A DNA stretch of 64,000 nucleotides from Rebecca billardiae RCC1528 (lineage: Eukaryota; Haptophyta), in assembly GCA_965240325.2 (NCBI GenBank), contig OZ251222.1, forward strand, positions 992,001-1,056,000, given 5' to 3'. Shown piece by piece: positions 34,265 to 44,353 of the stretch. The translations under genes and the position numbers were made by a program. Numbering within the stretch: position 1 is the first letter of the stretch; each line of letters starts with the position of its first letter. Below the pieces are notes generated by a model. That model saw nothing but the letters and a program-made list of their open reading frames with translations. It made no database searches and was not told the DNA's origin.

Positions 34265-35420
34265 GATCAGGGGCGGGGGTGCAGGACCGGATGGCAGACG
34301 GCCGTCTCGGCCGCTTGGGCCCTGGCGGGTGGTCCAGTGGTGATGTAGTTGTCCCCGTGTGCCCCGCGCGGCCGCGTGCGCGCTTGCCGCGGCTGCTCAG
34401 CTGGCTTGCTAGATCTGCGGCGTGCAGGGAACGCTTTGCCCCCGACTGCTGCGCGTCCTCGTCGTCCGAGTCGTCGTCCAGGGACGAGTCTCGGTCCGCG
34501 TGGGGGGCAGCAGCGGGGGCAGGCGCAGATGCTACAGTCCGAGAGGCCGCCACGGCCGCGCCGCCTTGCGCTCCTGCCTGGCGTTTCTCGACGGCGCTCC
34601 GTGACGAGGTGCGGCGGCTCGATGGGACCGGATCCGTCTGCCCTGCGCGCCACGCCGAGGCCCGCGCTTGCCGCACCGATGCTTCCTCTTCCACTTCTGA
34701 GAATGCTGCTGCTCGCCGTCTGCAGCCGGCACTCCAGTACCCGGCGGAGCCCTGCGCGGCGAGCGGGCGGCGCCGGCGGAGCCGACTTGCGCGCTCGGCG
34801 CGGGGCGGGATTGGGGGGAGCATTAGAAGGCACGCCACCACCTCCCTCGCACCGCTGGCTGCCGCCAGCGGGGGTAACCTGTGGAGACGCATCAGGTCCT
34901 CGCGGATCAGGCTGCCTCACAGACACCGCCTCAGACGGACACTCCCATCTGGCAGGAGGGAGGTGTGCACCGCGCGCGGGAAGCCGTCGGCGGCGGTGAA
35001 CTTTGCTGCCTCACGCCAAAGGCGGACGTAGAGGCGCAACCAGCCGTCCGACAGCCTGTCGGGCAGCCGTGCAGTCACGTCGAGCAGGTCGTTCATTGGT
35101 ACGTAGCTGCGGCCAGGTCTCCGATTCTGATGATTGTTGCCTGACTGAGCCGAGTGCAGTAACGATGCCCGCACCCCATCCATCAGTGCCCCACAACGAT
35201 CCAAGTGCGTTCAGGCCCCAGCGCCACGGCCGGGGCGCCGGGGCGTGGCGTAGGCAGGTGGGCGCGGCCGTACGAGCGCGTGAGCATGCGTGACAGCTTC
35301 GCATCAAGCTTTTCAACCACGACTCTCACGTCCACGTCCGTTCTCGTGCAAGACAGCACAACAGCAACTGTGGAACCAGCGCATATGTCGCTGCACATGG
35401 GACTAGTCGGATGGACAAAT
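34265..35420 (-). CDS. probable multi-exon gene, basic nuclear-type protein (unresolved)
   Basis: Minus-strand coding-like segments appear in order: MCSDICAGSTVAVVLSCTRT to about 35200; YVPMNDLLDVTARLPDRLSD (35110-34940) after a good CCGCAG acceptor; then a region (34880-34270) in which one frame gives SSLDDDSDDEDAQQSGAKRS and KRARGR / PGPKRPRRP patches. An acidic run with two basic clusters would suit a nuclear protein. The intron set could not be closed in one consistent frame and no domain was recognised. Limits are approximate. Confidence 0.4.
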
Positions 35421-35675
35421 AGCCTACTAGTGTTGGTCACAAGGTGGTAAACTTCGAAACGTCTTTTTTGCTTATAAGCAAAGAAAGGCCAATCGTGAGA
35501 TCGGGGCGGGAAACCCTACCGAGCTGAGTTAGGTAATCTCATATTGACGAGGACACTGGCTATCCGCAAGTAAGCGTGTCTTTGGGTGCCAATAAATTAT
35601 TTAATAATTTAATTTATTTATTCAATAATGGTTCCAAGGTGGTTCCAATGGTTCCGGGAGAGGTAATACTAAACT

Positions 35676-36772
35676 GCGGGGGCCTGGCGGCCTTGTCCCG
35701 GTGGGGCTGGTCGAACACAGCGCGTCTAGGACGCGACGGAGAAGCTTGCCAGGGCCGGCAGACCCGACGACGATGGGACGAGTTGGCAGTAGTTCAGCGC
35801 TGTAGAACGGTATCATCCGGTGGCGCGCCACCGTCGCGCGTGCGATTAAGCCAGGCGCGGCAGCGCCGGCACTTCTGCAGTTCTGCAAGGCCCACCGTGA
35901 GGCGCACGGCGAGGCGCGCGTCGATGCAGTCGTCGCTGCGCACGGCCGCTCGGGCACGACGGCACGGCAACGGCACGCACCGCAGATGGCCCACCGGTCT
36001 GCAGGCGCGGGGCGACTGCAGGCGCGGGGCGAGCCGCGAGCGGCGCAGGCCGGCAGGGCACAACCGACTGCCGGCGTAGACTCCTGCAGCCGTCGCTGAG
36101 CACGGCCCGTCGGGCACGACGTGGTACGAGCGGCTCGCGTCGGTGTGCATGTTGTGTTGTGCAGCTCGCGCCGGCGGGCACGCACCTCCGCGATGGCGCC
36201 GCGAGCCGCGGGCGGCGCGGGTGACGGACGAGCCAGGGCGAGTAGTAGTCGGGCAAGTCGGCGAGCGGGTGGCTAGTATGGTAGGCTTGTGGTACGAGCT
36301 TCTCCATGAGCCCGTTCGTGCACGTCATCTGATGCGGTTGCGGCTGCTTGATCGCCGCCACGTGCCGCTGGATCTCCGCCAGATTGGCGCAGTTCCTCGC
36401 GACGCCGACGATGGCATCTGGCGCTGGGTACAGGCGGAGGCCCGCGGAGCTCAGATCCTCGTCGCGCGCATGTGTGCGAGCGCGAGTGCCGGCAGCGTCG
36501 TCGAGCCACGCCGGCTGAGCGCTATCTGCGTGTCGCGCGCGGCCTTATTCGCCTCCTGCAGCAGCGCGCGCTCGTCCGTCATACTCAATCGTGTGTGCCG
36601 AGCGCACGCGGCGCGGCGGCGAAAGCACTCGTGCGTCGCGGTTCCTCCGGACTTGGGGAGCGGATGGTCGTAGAAAAGCGTCAACAAATAGGTGAGAATC
36701 GCAACGACCTCCCTATGGCGCGCGCTCAAAAAGGTTTAACGACATGCGTTCTCGATTCCCAAGGCGTGCCTA
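35676..36772. repeat. 1.1-kb segmental duplication, copy 1
   Basis: Nearly identical to 38787-39876 from GCGGGGGCCTGG to GGCGTGCCT, apart from small indels. On the minus strand both copies keep coding-like segments (ERALLQEANKAARDTQIAL; DLSSAGL...YPAPDAIVGVARNCANL; MTCTNGLMEKLVPQAYHTSH) in two frames. No protein family was recognised. Confidence 0.85.
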
Positions 36773-37110
36773 CAGTAGTTTAGGTTTTCGCCTTGCCGTG
36801 AGCGCACCTTAAGGGAATCGGGTTAACGCGCAAAGCGGCGGACGCGTAGAGGCGCCCACCCCTCTCGCGGGGTGCTCCAAACTCCGAATTAGTCGGCTTA
36901 CCCGAGATCGAGCAAGATCTGTGTGCAAAGCGCTCCAGATCGTAGCTCATTCCGTAGGCGTGCGTGATCCGCATCTCCCCAACCCCAACATCTCAACTTC
37001 ATAGCACGACATACAAGAACAAAGGTGGTGTGGGGGCGCACATGCTCCAATAGGAGGCGATTAGGGTCCCCAAAATCAACATCTCAACTTCATAGCACGA
37101 CATACAAAAA
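36773..37110. repeat. AT-richer spacer with a short direct repeat
   Basis: A block around CATCTCAACTTCATAGCACG is present at 36988 and again at 37080, about 95 bp apart. Neither repeat lies in a supported gene. Confidence 0.6.
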
Positions 37111-37282
37111 CAAAGATGGCGTTCGGCCTCATGCAACAGGCGCGCGGTGACTGCACGTTCTGGCAAGGCCCTCGGCTCGGGCTCAGCACGCGACCGAAAT
37201 GAGCTCGGGCTCCCCGCAGGGGCCCTGCTGCCGCCCCATGTTCGCCCGCCTGGCCGGGCCCGCACGCCGATAGCCACGCCCG

Positions 37283-38410
37283 ATGCACGCGGATACGTGC
37301 ATCGAGCGGGGCCTGACGGCGGCACCACCGTCGCCGCTGGCCTCCGCGCGCTGTGCTGCACCTCGGAGCTTCTCGGCACCACGCCTTCGGAGCGGCGGGG
37401 ACTACGCGTCGGCCCCATCCTCGAGCGGCGCTGATGACGGCGACGAGAAGTCGCCCCTGGTGCGCGCTCTGGGCGAGCGAGCGGGACGCGAGCTGCGCGT
37501 GTTCCTCGCAGGACGCCCGTCCGCGGCCTCGCGGCGTGCGCTGCCGTCGGACCTGCGGCTGCTCGAGATCGTGTACGAAGCGGCGTGTGTGGGACGGCCT
37601 CGCTCCAAGTTCTTCCCGCCCGACGCGCGCCGACTCGACACCAGCCGGCTGCGCTGGCGGATCGGCGATCTGGAGGCGGGCATGAGGCGCCACGACGAGG
37701 CTCGTCACACAAATCTCCGTGACGCCATCTGGGAGCCGAACCTGATCGGCATGACACGGGCGCCGCCGGCGCTGTCGAGAAGGCCGACCCAAAATGCGTC
37801 ATCCTCACCACCGCGCTCGACGTGTTGTTCGGCGGGCGCATCGGCTTCATGCTCGGCGAGCGCACACGCGGCGCCGATGGCCATCCCTCGCACCTGCGCT
37901 ATCGCGCCGCACGCCGAGGCGTGCGCATCTGCCGAGCGGTGCTGCTCGCGCCAGTCCGGCCGGCGGCTGGCCACGGACGACGTGTGCACGGGCACGGCGG
38001 AGCCGCCGCGCCTCGTACCGCCCAGGCCTGCCGCTGCAGCCGCCTCGTCGGCGGGCGAGCCGCCGCGCGCCGCTGGCGCCTCGACCGCGGGCGACGAGGC
38101 CGGTGGCAGGGCGGTGCCGTGGCTCGCGGCAGCACTCGGCGACACCGCCTCCACCGACCTCGACTGGCTCCGGCAGCACATGGTGCTGAGCGACGCGGAC
38201 CTGCTGCTGCTCGACGCGGACTGCCGCTCACGCGCCGAGCGACGGAGGCGCTGCCCATGCCACGCCTCGAGCTCCGCGCAGCGCGGCTCGGGATTCCGTG
38301 GTCGGTTACTGCAATATGTACCAGCTCGCCTGCGCTCGGCTTATTGTGCCGGAGTAACCGATTTGCGATTCTCATACTGCCGTTCAAGCCCAATAGCAAA
38401 TGTTCGATGA
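37283..38410 (+). CDS. hypothetical protein, frame-disrupted
   Basis: The plus strand shows coding-like text in more than one frame: RRALPSDLRLLEIVYEAACV and FFPPDARRLDTSRLRWRIGD (37530-37700), then in another frame KCVILTTALDVLFGGRIGFM (37800-37870), then back to STAGDEAGGRAVPWLAAALG and TDLDWLRQHMVLSDADLLLL (38090-38220). Either introns that I could not define or two frameshifts separate them. No family was recognised. The gene lies between the two copies of the 1.1-kb duplication, in repeat-rich sequence, so a decayed gene is plausible. Confidence 0.4.
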   Translation: MHADTCIERGLTAAPPSPLASARCAAPRSFSAPRLRSGGDYASAPSSSGADDGDEKSPLVRALGERAGRELRVFLAGRPSAASRRALPSDLRLLEIVYEAACVGRPRSKFFPPDARRLDTSRLRWRIGDLEAGMRRHDEARHTNLRDAIWEPNLIGMTRAPPALSRRPTQNASSSPPRSTCCSAGASASCSASAHAAPMAIPRTCAIAPHAEACASAERCCSRQSGRRLATDDVCTGTAEPPRLVPPRPAAAAASSAGEPPRAAGASTAGDEAGGRAVPWLAAALGDTASTDLDWLRQHMVLSDADLLLLDADCRSRAERRRRCPCHASSSAQRGSGFRGRLLQYVPARLRSAYCAGVTDLRFSYCRSSPIANVR

Positions 38411-38508
38411 ATGACGGGCCATGAGTGGTCGTCTTAACCTGGTGCGGACCATGTGCCACGAGCGTGAGCAGCAGTAGTGCGCATGCCGCACCGGGACGCC
38501 AACGTGTT

Positions 38509-38652
38509 GTCGTCGCCATGCTGATTGTCGCGCCAAATACATTGATGAACATTATTGCATGCGTGGACGTCGTTGCGGCAATCATACTCGCCTGCCTGAG
38601 CTGCGTGCTGTTCAATACTTCAATGTGGCGCGACAATCAGCATGGCGACGAC
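38509..38652. mobile_element. 144-bp element with perfect 27-bp terminal inverted repeats
   Basis: GTCGTCGCCATGCTGATTGT and the following 7 bases at 38509-38535 are exactly reverse-complemented at 38626-38652. The 90-bp interior has no coding potential. This is the typical form of a MITE. No target-site duplication is evident. Confidence 0.7.
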
Positions 38653-38654
38653 AT

Positions 38655-38780
38655 GGAGGCCCCATTCTTCGTATTCCTACTCCGGTATTACTTGGGACAG
38701 CAGTAGGTGACACCAATTAAGGGGGCGGAGCTGGATCCCCCAGAGCTTTGAATAGAATTAAAATTCTTTAAAGCTGTGTT
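38655..38780. repeat. left direct repeat flanking duplication copy 2
   Basis: About 125 bp starting CCCATTCTTCGTATTCCTAC. It matches 39889-40028 in the same orientation with small indels. Confidence 0.8.
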
Positions 38781-38786
38781 CAAACA

Positions 38787-39876
38787 GCGGGGGCCTGGCG
38801 GCCTTGTCCCGGTGGGGCTGGTCGAACACAGCGCGTCTAGGACGCGACGGAGCTTCCCATGGCCGGCAGACCCGACGACGATGGGACGAGTTGGCCGTAG
38901 TTCAGCGCTGTAGAACGGTATCATCCGGTGGCGCGCCACCGTCGCGCGTGCCGGATACGGTAAGCCAGGCGCGGCAGCGCGGCACTTCTGCAGTTCTGCA
39001 AGGCCCACCGAGGCGCACGGCGAGGCGCGCGTCGATGCAGTCGTCGCTGCGCACGGCCGCTCGGGCACGACGGCACGGCAACGGCACGCACCGCGGATGG
39101 CCCACCGGTCTGCAGGCGCGGGGCGACTGCAGGCGCGGGGCGAGCGGCGCAGGCCGGCAGGGCACAACCGACTGCCAGCGTAGACTCCTGCAGCCGTCGC
39201 TGAGCACGGCCCGTCGGGCACGACGTGGTACGAGCGGCTCGCGTCGGTGTGCATGTTGTGTTGTGCAGCTCGCGCCGGCGGGCACGCACCTCCGCGATGG
39301 CGCCGCGAGCCGCGGGCGGCGCGGGTGACGGACGAGCCAGGGCGGGTAGTAGTCGGGCAAGTCGGCGAGCGGGTGGCTAGTGTGGTAGGCTTGTGGTACG
39401 AGCTTCTCCATGAGCCCGTTCGTGCACGTCATCTGATGCGGTTGCGGCTGCTTGATCGCCGCCACGTGCCGCTGGATCTCCGCCAGATTGGCGCAGTTCC
39501 TCGCGACGCCGACGATGGCATCTGGCGCTGGGTACATGCGGCTCAGGCCCGCGGAGCTCAGATCCTCGTCGCGCGCATGTGTGCGAGCGCGAGTGCCGGC
39601 AGCGTCGTCGAGCCACGCCGGCTGAGCGCTATCTGCGTGTCGCGCGCGGCCTTATTCGCCTCCTGCAGCAGCGCGCGCTCGTCCGTCATACTCAATCGTG
39701 TGTGCCGAGCGCACGCGGCGCGGCGGCGAAAGCACTCGTGCGTCGCGGTTCCTCGACCTGGGGAGCGGATGGTCGTAGAAAAGCGTCAACAAATAGGTGA
39801 GAATCGCAACGACCTCCCTATGGCGCGCGCTCAAAAAGGTTTAACGACATGCGTTCTCGATTCCCGAGGCGTGCCT
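38787..39876. repeat. 1.1-kb segmental duplication, copy 2
   Basis: The partner of 35676-36772, same orientation, about 3.1 kb away. It carries a 3-bp insertion relative to copy 1 within the minus-strand frame MYPAPDAIVGVARNCANLAE, which keeps that frame open. Unlike copy 1 it is bracketed by direct repeats of about 130 bp. Confidence 0.85.
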
Positions 39877-39888
39877 AATCAAAAAACG

Positions 39889-40028
39889 TTTGAGGCCGCA
39901 TTCTTCGTATTCCTACTCCGGTATTACTTTCCAGTTTCCTCAGCAGTAGGTGACAACCAATTAAAGGGGGTCGGAGCTGGGTCTCCCAGGGCTTTCTCAC
40001 GAATTAAAATTGTTTAAAGCTGTGTTCA
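39889..40028. repeat. right direct repeat flanking duplication copy 2
   Basis: The second copy of the block at 38655-38780, with an extra TTTCCAGTTTCCTC insertion. Confidence 0.8.
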
Positions 40029-40619
40029 CCAGAACCAGAATTTCTCTCCCGGTACTTATAGAAATCTTATAGGAAATGTCTTAATGCATAATCAAACTGC
40101 CATGTAAACGGGTGTGGTTCCATGGTTCCAATATTTTGGAGTTTGCGCTGAGGCTTGGACTCCAAATATTGCAGAAGTCTCCATTGGCAAATGGCTTCAT
40201 TGGACTTGGTCTTTGGTGAATCTACTAGTGAGACCGGGCTCGGGCTTACGCCAACTTCGCCCTTCTTCGTTAGTTACCCAGGGGAATAGGTGGTAACACC
40301 TTTTCCTTATAGGGTTCGGCCGCCCCTCCGCTATCGCTTCGGAAGTTCACGCTCGGTGCAGTTGCTCCTTCGCTACCCTCACCCTATTTTTCGCCTGCGG
40401 CTGGCTGGCCTGCGGCTGCTTTCATTATTTATTTATTGGACTTTGTCTGTTTCGAGTTTTGGCACCCTGGGGCCGACACTAGGGGCCAGGATCACCCGTC
40501 TGACGTCAGGACATGCTCCCCTACTGTAGGGGGCATGCCTTGCAACGGTGCAGACATGCCGCCAATGTTCTGTCGGACCCTACAGCCTGAGTGAGTACAG
40601 CACGCCACCAGTCTGACGA
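40029..40619. other. AT-richer island without a gene
   Basis: Base composition is clearly lower in GC than the surrounding kilobases and every frame is closed at short intervals. Short palindromes such as CCCCTACTGTAGGGG (about 40519) occur. Its source is unclear. Confidence 0.45.
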
Positions 40620-41730
40620 TCAAGGTTGGCTGTGCGGTAGTGACTCGGTGTCCCGCCCCGCGAAGCCGCAAAGATGATTATGATTAAACTGTGCCCTGGC
40701 GGGCGGGGGGGTCGGCGGGCCGTGCCAGTGCTGTCGCAATATTTCCCCAGCGGGTTCGCGTCTTTTAGCGTTTTTACGGGCAGGATGACGAAAAAGCATC
40801 TCCTCCAAATGTCTCCAATGCCGCCAGCTGAGATCGTGTGTCGCGAGGATGCCAATGTCCGCTCCGGGCACGATGGGCTCGGCGAAGGTCGCGTCGGCGT
40901 CGTGCACGGCCGCCACGCTGCGTAACAGCGCGTCCAGGTCCAAGCGCTCGTCGGCGCTCGTCGCTCCGCGCGACAGGTCCGGCACTTGCACGTTCGGCGG
41001 TATCAGTCAGGAGATGTCGGTGGTGCGCGCGCGCGCAGTGCGAGAGCGTGTGCCACTCGCGATCGAGGGTGGGCACGAGCTGCTCGAGCAGGCACAGGAA
41101 GCGCAGCGCATGTGACACTGGCTTCACGACGTCGGCCTCGTCCCGCAGCGCCCGTGCCATGGTGGAGGATGGGGCGGCGATGTTGCACGCTCGGCGTTTC
41201 CCCGGGATCTCGTCGCGGATGCGCATCTGGGATCGCTTATAGCGCGTTGTCGCCTCAGTCGCCGACTCGCGAAGATGCGGTTCCTTCCACGGCTGCAAAC
41301 CCGGGAGGTGCGTGCGGTGCGCGTCGTACGCCGCTTTGTGCTGCCCCTCCGTCGCACTGGCCACCGTCGACGCCATGCAGGCCGGACGTGGGCCCTCGAG
41401 CGCCGAGCGATCCTTGGCCGCAAGCTCGCGAGCGCGAAAGATGATCGCTCGCTCTGGAACGCCACCGAGCCAAGGGCCGTAACCGAGCGTACACAGCGCA
41501 GGCAGGTGTTTGGCGCGGCTGCACTCTCGAGGTGGCTGGGATACAACATCCAGGTGCAGCACCCTCCCCGTGTGGTGTCAGAGCGCGCTCCCGAGCGCGT
41601 GCCTCCGAGCGCGGGGCGGCCGCTTGCTGCAATGGCCGCCTCGATGAGGTGCGGCAACGCGCCCCTCACCTGCCTGCGCCGGTCTGTTTTGTGGCGGTGT
41701 CTTTGTGCAGTGTTGGATGGCGTCAATCAC
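40620..41730 (-). CDS. hypothetical protein, two or more frames (introns or decay)
   Basis: Minus-strand segments that look coding: LIEAAIAASGRPALGGTRSG near 41650; LGYGPWLGGVPERAIIFRAR, DAHRTHLPGLQPWKEPHLRE and RYKRSQMRIRDEIPGKRRAC (41490-41190); LRDEADVVKPVSHALRFLCL and LEQLVPTLDREWHTLSHCAR (41150-41030); then in a second frame SADERLDLDALLRSVAAVHD and ADIGILATHDLSWRHWRHLE (40960-40800). The basic, Trp-containing middle is reminiscent of proteins of mobile elements, but no family was identified. A unit-B leader-like copy lies just upstream of its presumed 5' end (41733-41769). Confidence 0.45.
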
Positions 41731-41732
41731 GC

Positions 41733-41769
41733 CTTAACCAAGTGTGCACGTTAAAACATAGTAAACTGT
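41733..41769 (-). repeat. dispersed leader-like unit B
   Basis: On the minus strand this reads CAGTTTACTATGTTTTAACG and then TGCACACTTGGTTAAG, the same as 52332-52368 apart from one T. Confidence 0.8.
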
Positions 41770-43024
41770 AGCAAACGGATTTGCATGCGTCCTTTGGCCC
41801 CGACCTTGCCAACCGGCCGGGGCACCTGCACGCGAGACGACGAGGGCAGCAATCGCGAATCGGGCGAAAACACGTCTCGGGAGTCCTCTCACGATGTCCG
41901 CGCCGGCGTTGGATTTAGCGCGCGCCGCCCACGCGCTCCGCGCCATGGCCGAGATGGTTTTCGGCCGAGCGTCCCCAGCGGCAGCTGCGAGGGCGCCCGG
42001 TAGTGAGCGAGGCGATTTTCTTTTCTTTGCGAGGCGATTTTCTTTTTATTTTTATTTTTCTTATCTTTTCCCCGGGCACTACAAGGGGCGGACCTACGGC
42101 CCGCCATAAGAACATGGCTAGCGATCTTACCAGGACTGGTAGTAATCGTGTCGTCTGGGGCCATGCTACGCGATTTCAGGCGACCTCACCATCGCTCGTT
42201 GCCAGTCCAGAGGCACGGACGTGCGGCACCACCTGGCCAGCCACCGTCAAAGCCAGGTCACCAACTCACCACGCCAGAGTCTCAGCAGTAATTCAATCAT
42301 CTCAATCTGGCCTGGACCTGGTCACTGGTGACCATCATCTATCTCACTCATGTCTGGCCGCCCTTGACTTATTGGCCAACCAGCACTGGGGCGCACCAGG
42401 AGAAGGAGGAGAGGAGGGGAGATGAGGAGGCCTGGTCATGAGCCTGGTGAAGAGCAGGGCAGAGAAAGAGAGGAGGACGTGAGGGGAGGGGACTGGACTC
42501 TGGAGGAGGAATGGAGAGCTCTGAGGAGCCGTGGGCCGTGGTGTGACGGCTCAGAGCTCCGATCCGACCAAATAAGCCGTCGCGCGGAGCCACCGACTAC
42601 AATAGCTACGACCCTGAACTAACAGCAGCCTTAAGTATATTTAGTAGCTTATGAACTGTGAACGAATTTCAAACTGGCTGAGCAATGCCGAATGCAGCCC
42701 TGTGACGCCTGAGCTTCAGAATGGCATGCACAGAGTGACTATGATGTGTCAGTCACATTATACGCCGAACACCCGCCGTCACGCCGTGTGGCGTGTCAGG
42801 CGCCACGTGAACGTCGCCTCGCTGTGCCCGCGCACGTTCAAAACGGCCTCGATGGACTAGCTTGGACTACATCTTCATCCGGCCTAATAAGAAGGAATCC
42901 CACCTGAATCTTCGGATCGGCCACGTCAGGCCGTTTACTTTATTATATTATATATATATATATATATTACTATACTATATATTAACTATGAGTCGTGGCA
43001 CCGTGAGTCTGAGGAGCTTCTCGA
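41770..43024. other. region without a supported gene
   Basis: A short plus-strand frame from 41894 (MSAPALDLARAAHALRAMAE) could be a first exon, but no continuation was found. The rest is AT-richer, with an (AT)n run near 42950 and an AGGAGG-rich purine stretch at 42400-42520. Confidence 0.4.
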
Positions 43025-43705
43025 TCAGCAGTCCGTGCAAAGCCGCACGGTGGACTTACAGCAGTTCTTGAGGATGTCTCTGCCGAAAGGGATGTAGCTC
43101 GCGACGTAGTAGATCATGGCGCAGAACTGCACTGCCACGCACACGAGTATGATCACCGCCGGAGGCTGCAAGACGAGCGTGACGACAAAGGTAACGAGTA
43201 CGGCCAGCACATAGGTCGCGGCTGCACACGCCCGGTGCTGCTGCGCCATGCTTCCAAACTGCGTCCTGAAGCCTACGATGAAGCCCGTGGACAGCATGCT
43301 CAGAATGTTACCTGCGCTGTACTTGAGCGCAAATGGGGCAGGATTCCCCGTGAGCAGCGCTGCGAACGACGTCATGGAGGTGAGCGAGAGCACTGTCCCC
43401 GCGACGAAGCACAGAGCGAACCCATATAGCCGCTGCTGTAAGCTGAGCGCCGGAAAGAAGCTGTCGGATTTAGACACTTGATCGCCACTCAGCGAGAGAT
43501 GCCACCAGCGTGTTCTTCGGCTGTGCGCGGATGGAGTCTGGTCGCTCTCTCGGAACGGGTGCGCCCAGCTCCACGTTGCCGGCGAGGGAGCATGGCGGGA
43601 TGCAGGCTCCTCGTCTTCGATGTCCATGAGGAGCGGCTCACGCCGCTCACGGGCGCTGAGCCCATCTCGAGGTCGCCCTATGTCAAAGGGGAGCCACTCC
43701 TGCAT
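43025..43705 (-). CDS. SFT2-family Golgi/vesicle transport membrane protein
   Basis: A 226-aa protein. The cytosolic N-terminus (about 1-85) is polar, with an acidic patch (MDIEDEE). Four closely spaced membrane segments follow: LYGFALCFVAGTVLSLTSM, FALKYSAGNILSMLSTGFIV, AATYVLAVLVTFVVTLVLQ and AVIILVCVAVQFCAMIYYVA. The pattern F-x2-KYSxGN between the first two segments and the YxxSYIPFGR end match SFT2, which acts in vesicle fusion with the Golgi. The start is the ATG at 43705; the frame is open upstream only from a non-ATG codon and through Arg-rich text. It is intronless. Confidence 0.9.
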   Translation of the reverse strand: MQEWLPFDIGRPRDGLSARERREPLLMDIEDEEPASRHAPSPATWSWAHPFRESDQTPSAHSRRTRWWHLSLSGDQVSKSDSFFPALSLQQRLYGFALCFVAGTVLSLTSMTSFAALLTGNPAPFALKYSAGNILSMLSTGFIVGFRTQFGSMAQQHRACAAATYVLAVLVTFVVTLVLQPPAVIILVCVAVQFCAMIYYVASYIPFGRDILKNCCKSTVRLCTDC

Positions 43706-44353
43706 CGCGCCGCCATCGCAGCGAGCCTGCGACAGATGGCGAGTTCTCGCTCTTCTCGCGGCTGCCCGATCGCCTCTGCTCTGCCAGAGTCCGCAGAGTG
43801 ACTCCGGGTCTCGCTGCTTCGACCTACGGCCGGCGTCGTCACAGCGGCGCGGACGCAGACTGCTCGGCGCGCCCAACGATCTGCTCAAGGAGCATGCGCA
43901 CATCTGCAGGGTATGGCGCGCGTGCGTGCGCACAGGCTCGAGTCCTCTGCATCAGGAGATGACGCGCGCAAAGAGCACATGCGTCGTGGTGTGCTGTGCC
44001 GCTCAGTGTCTTCGCGCGCGCGCGCGTGCCTGTCATAGCCTCGCGCGAGAGGGCTTAGGGGCGGAACAAGCCATCATCTGATTCGCAACCCCTCGCGCGA
44101 TACGAGCCACCGCGCTCGTCAGCATCCAGGCAGTGCTCTGCCGTGCGCGTGCGCGCACGGGTCGGATGCGCGTGAGCATGCGTGTGTGCGCGCGCAGCAC
44201 CATGTGGAGGCAGTGATGGATTTTGACCACGGTTTGGGGCCCGCACGGCGTGCGCGATGACGAGCGAGGGAGCGGCGCGCGGCGCGCGCGCGCCAGCGGA
44301 GCGCTCGGACGAGCCTCCCGTCCGTGCTTGACAATGTAGGGGTAAATGGCTAA

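Noticed and set aside
38655-40028. A true LTR retrotransposon
   Set aside because: The 130-bp direct repeats lack TG...CA ends, primer-binding site and polypurine tract, and no reverse transcriptase or integrase is encoded between them.
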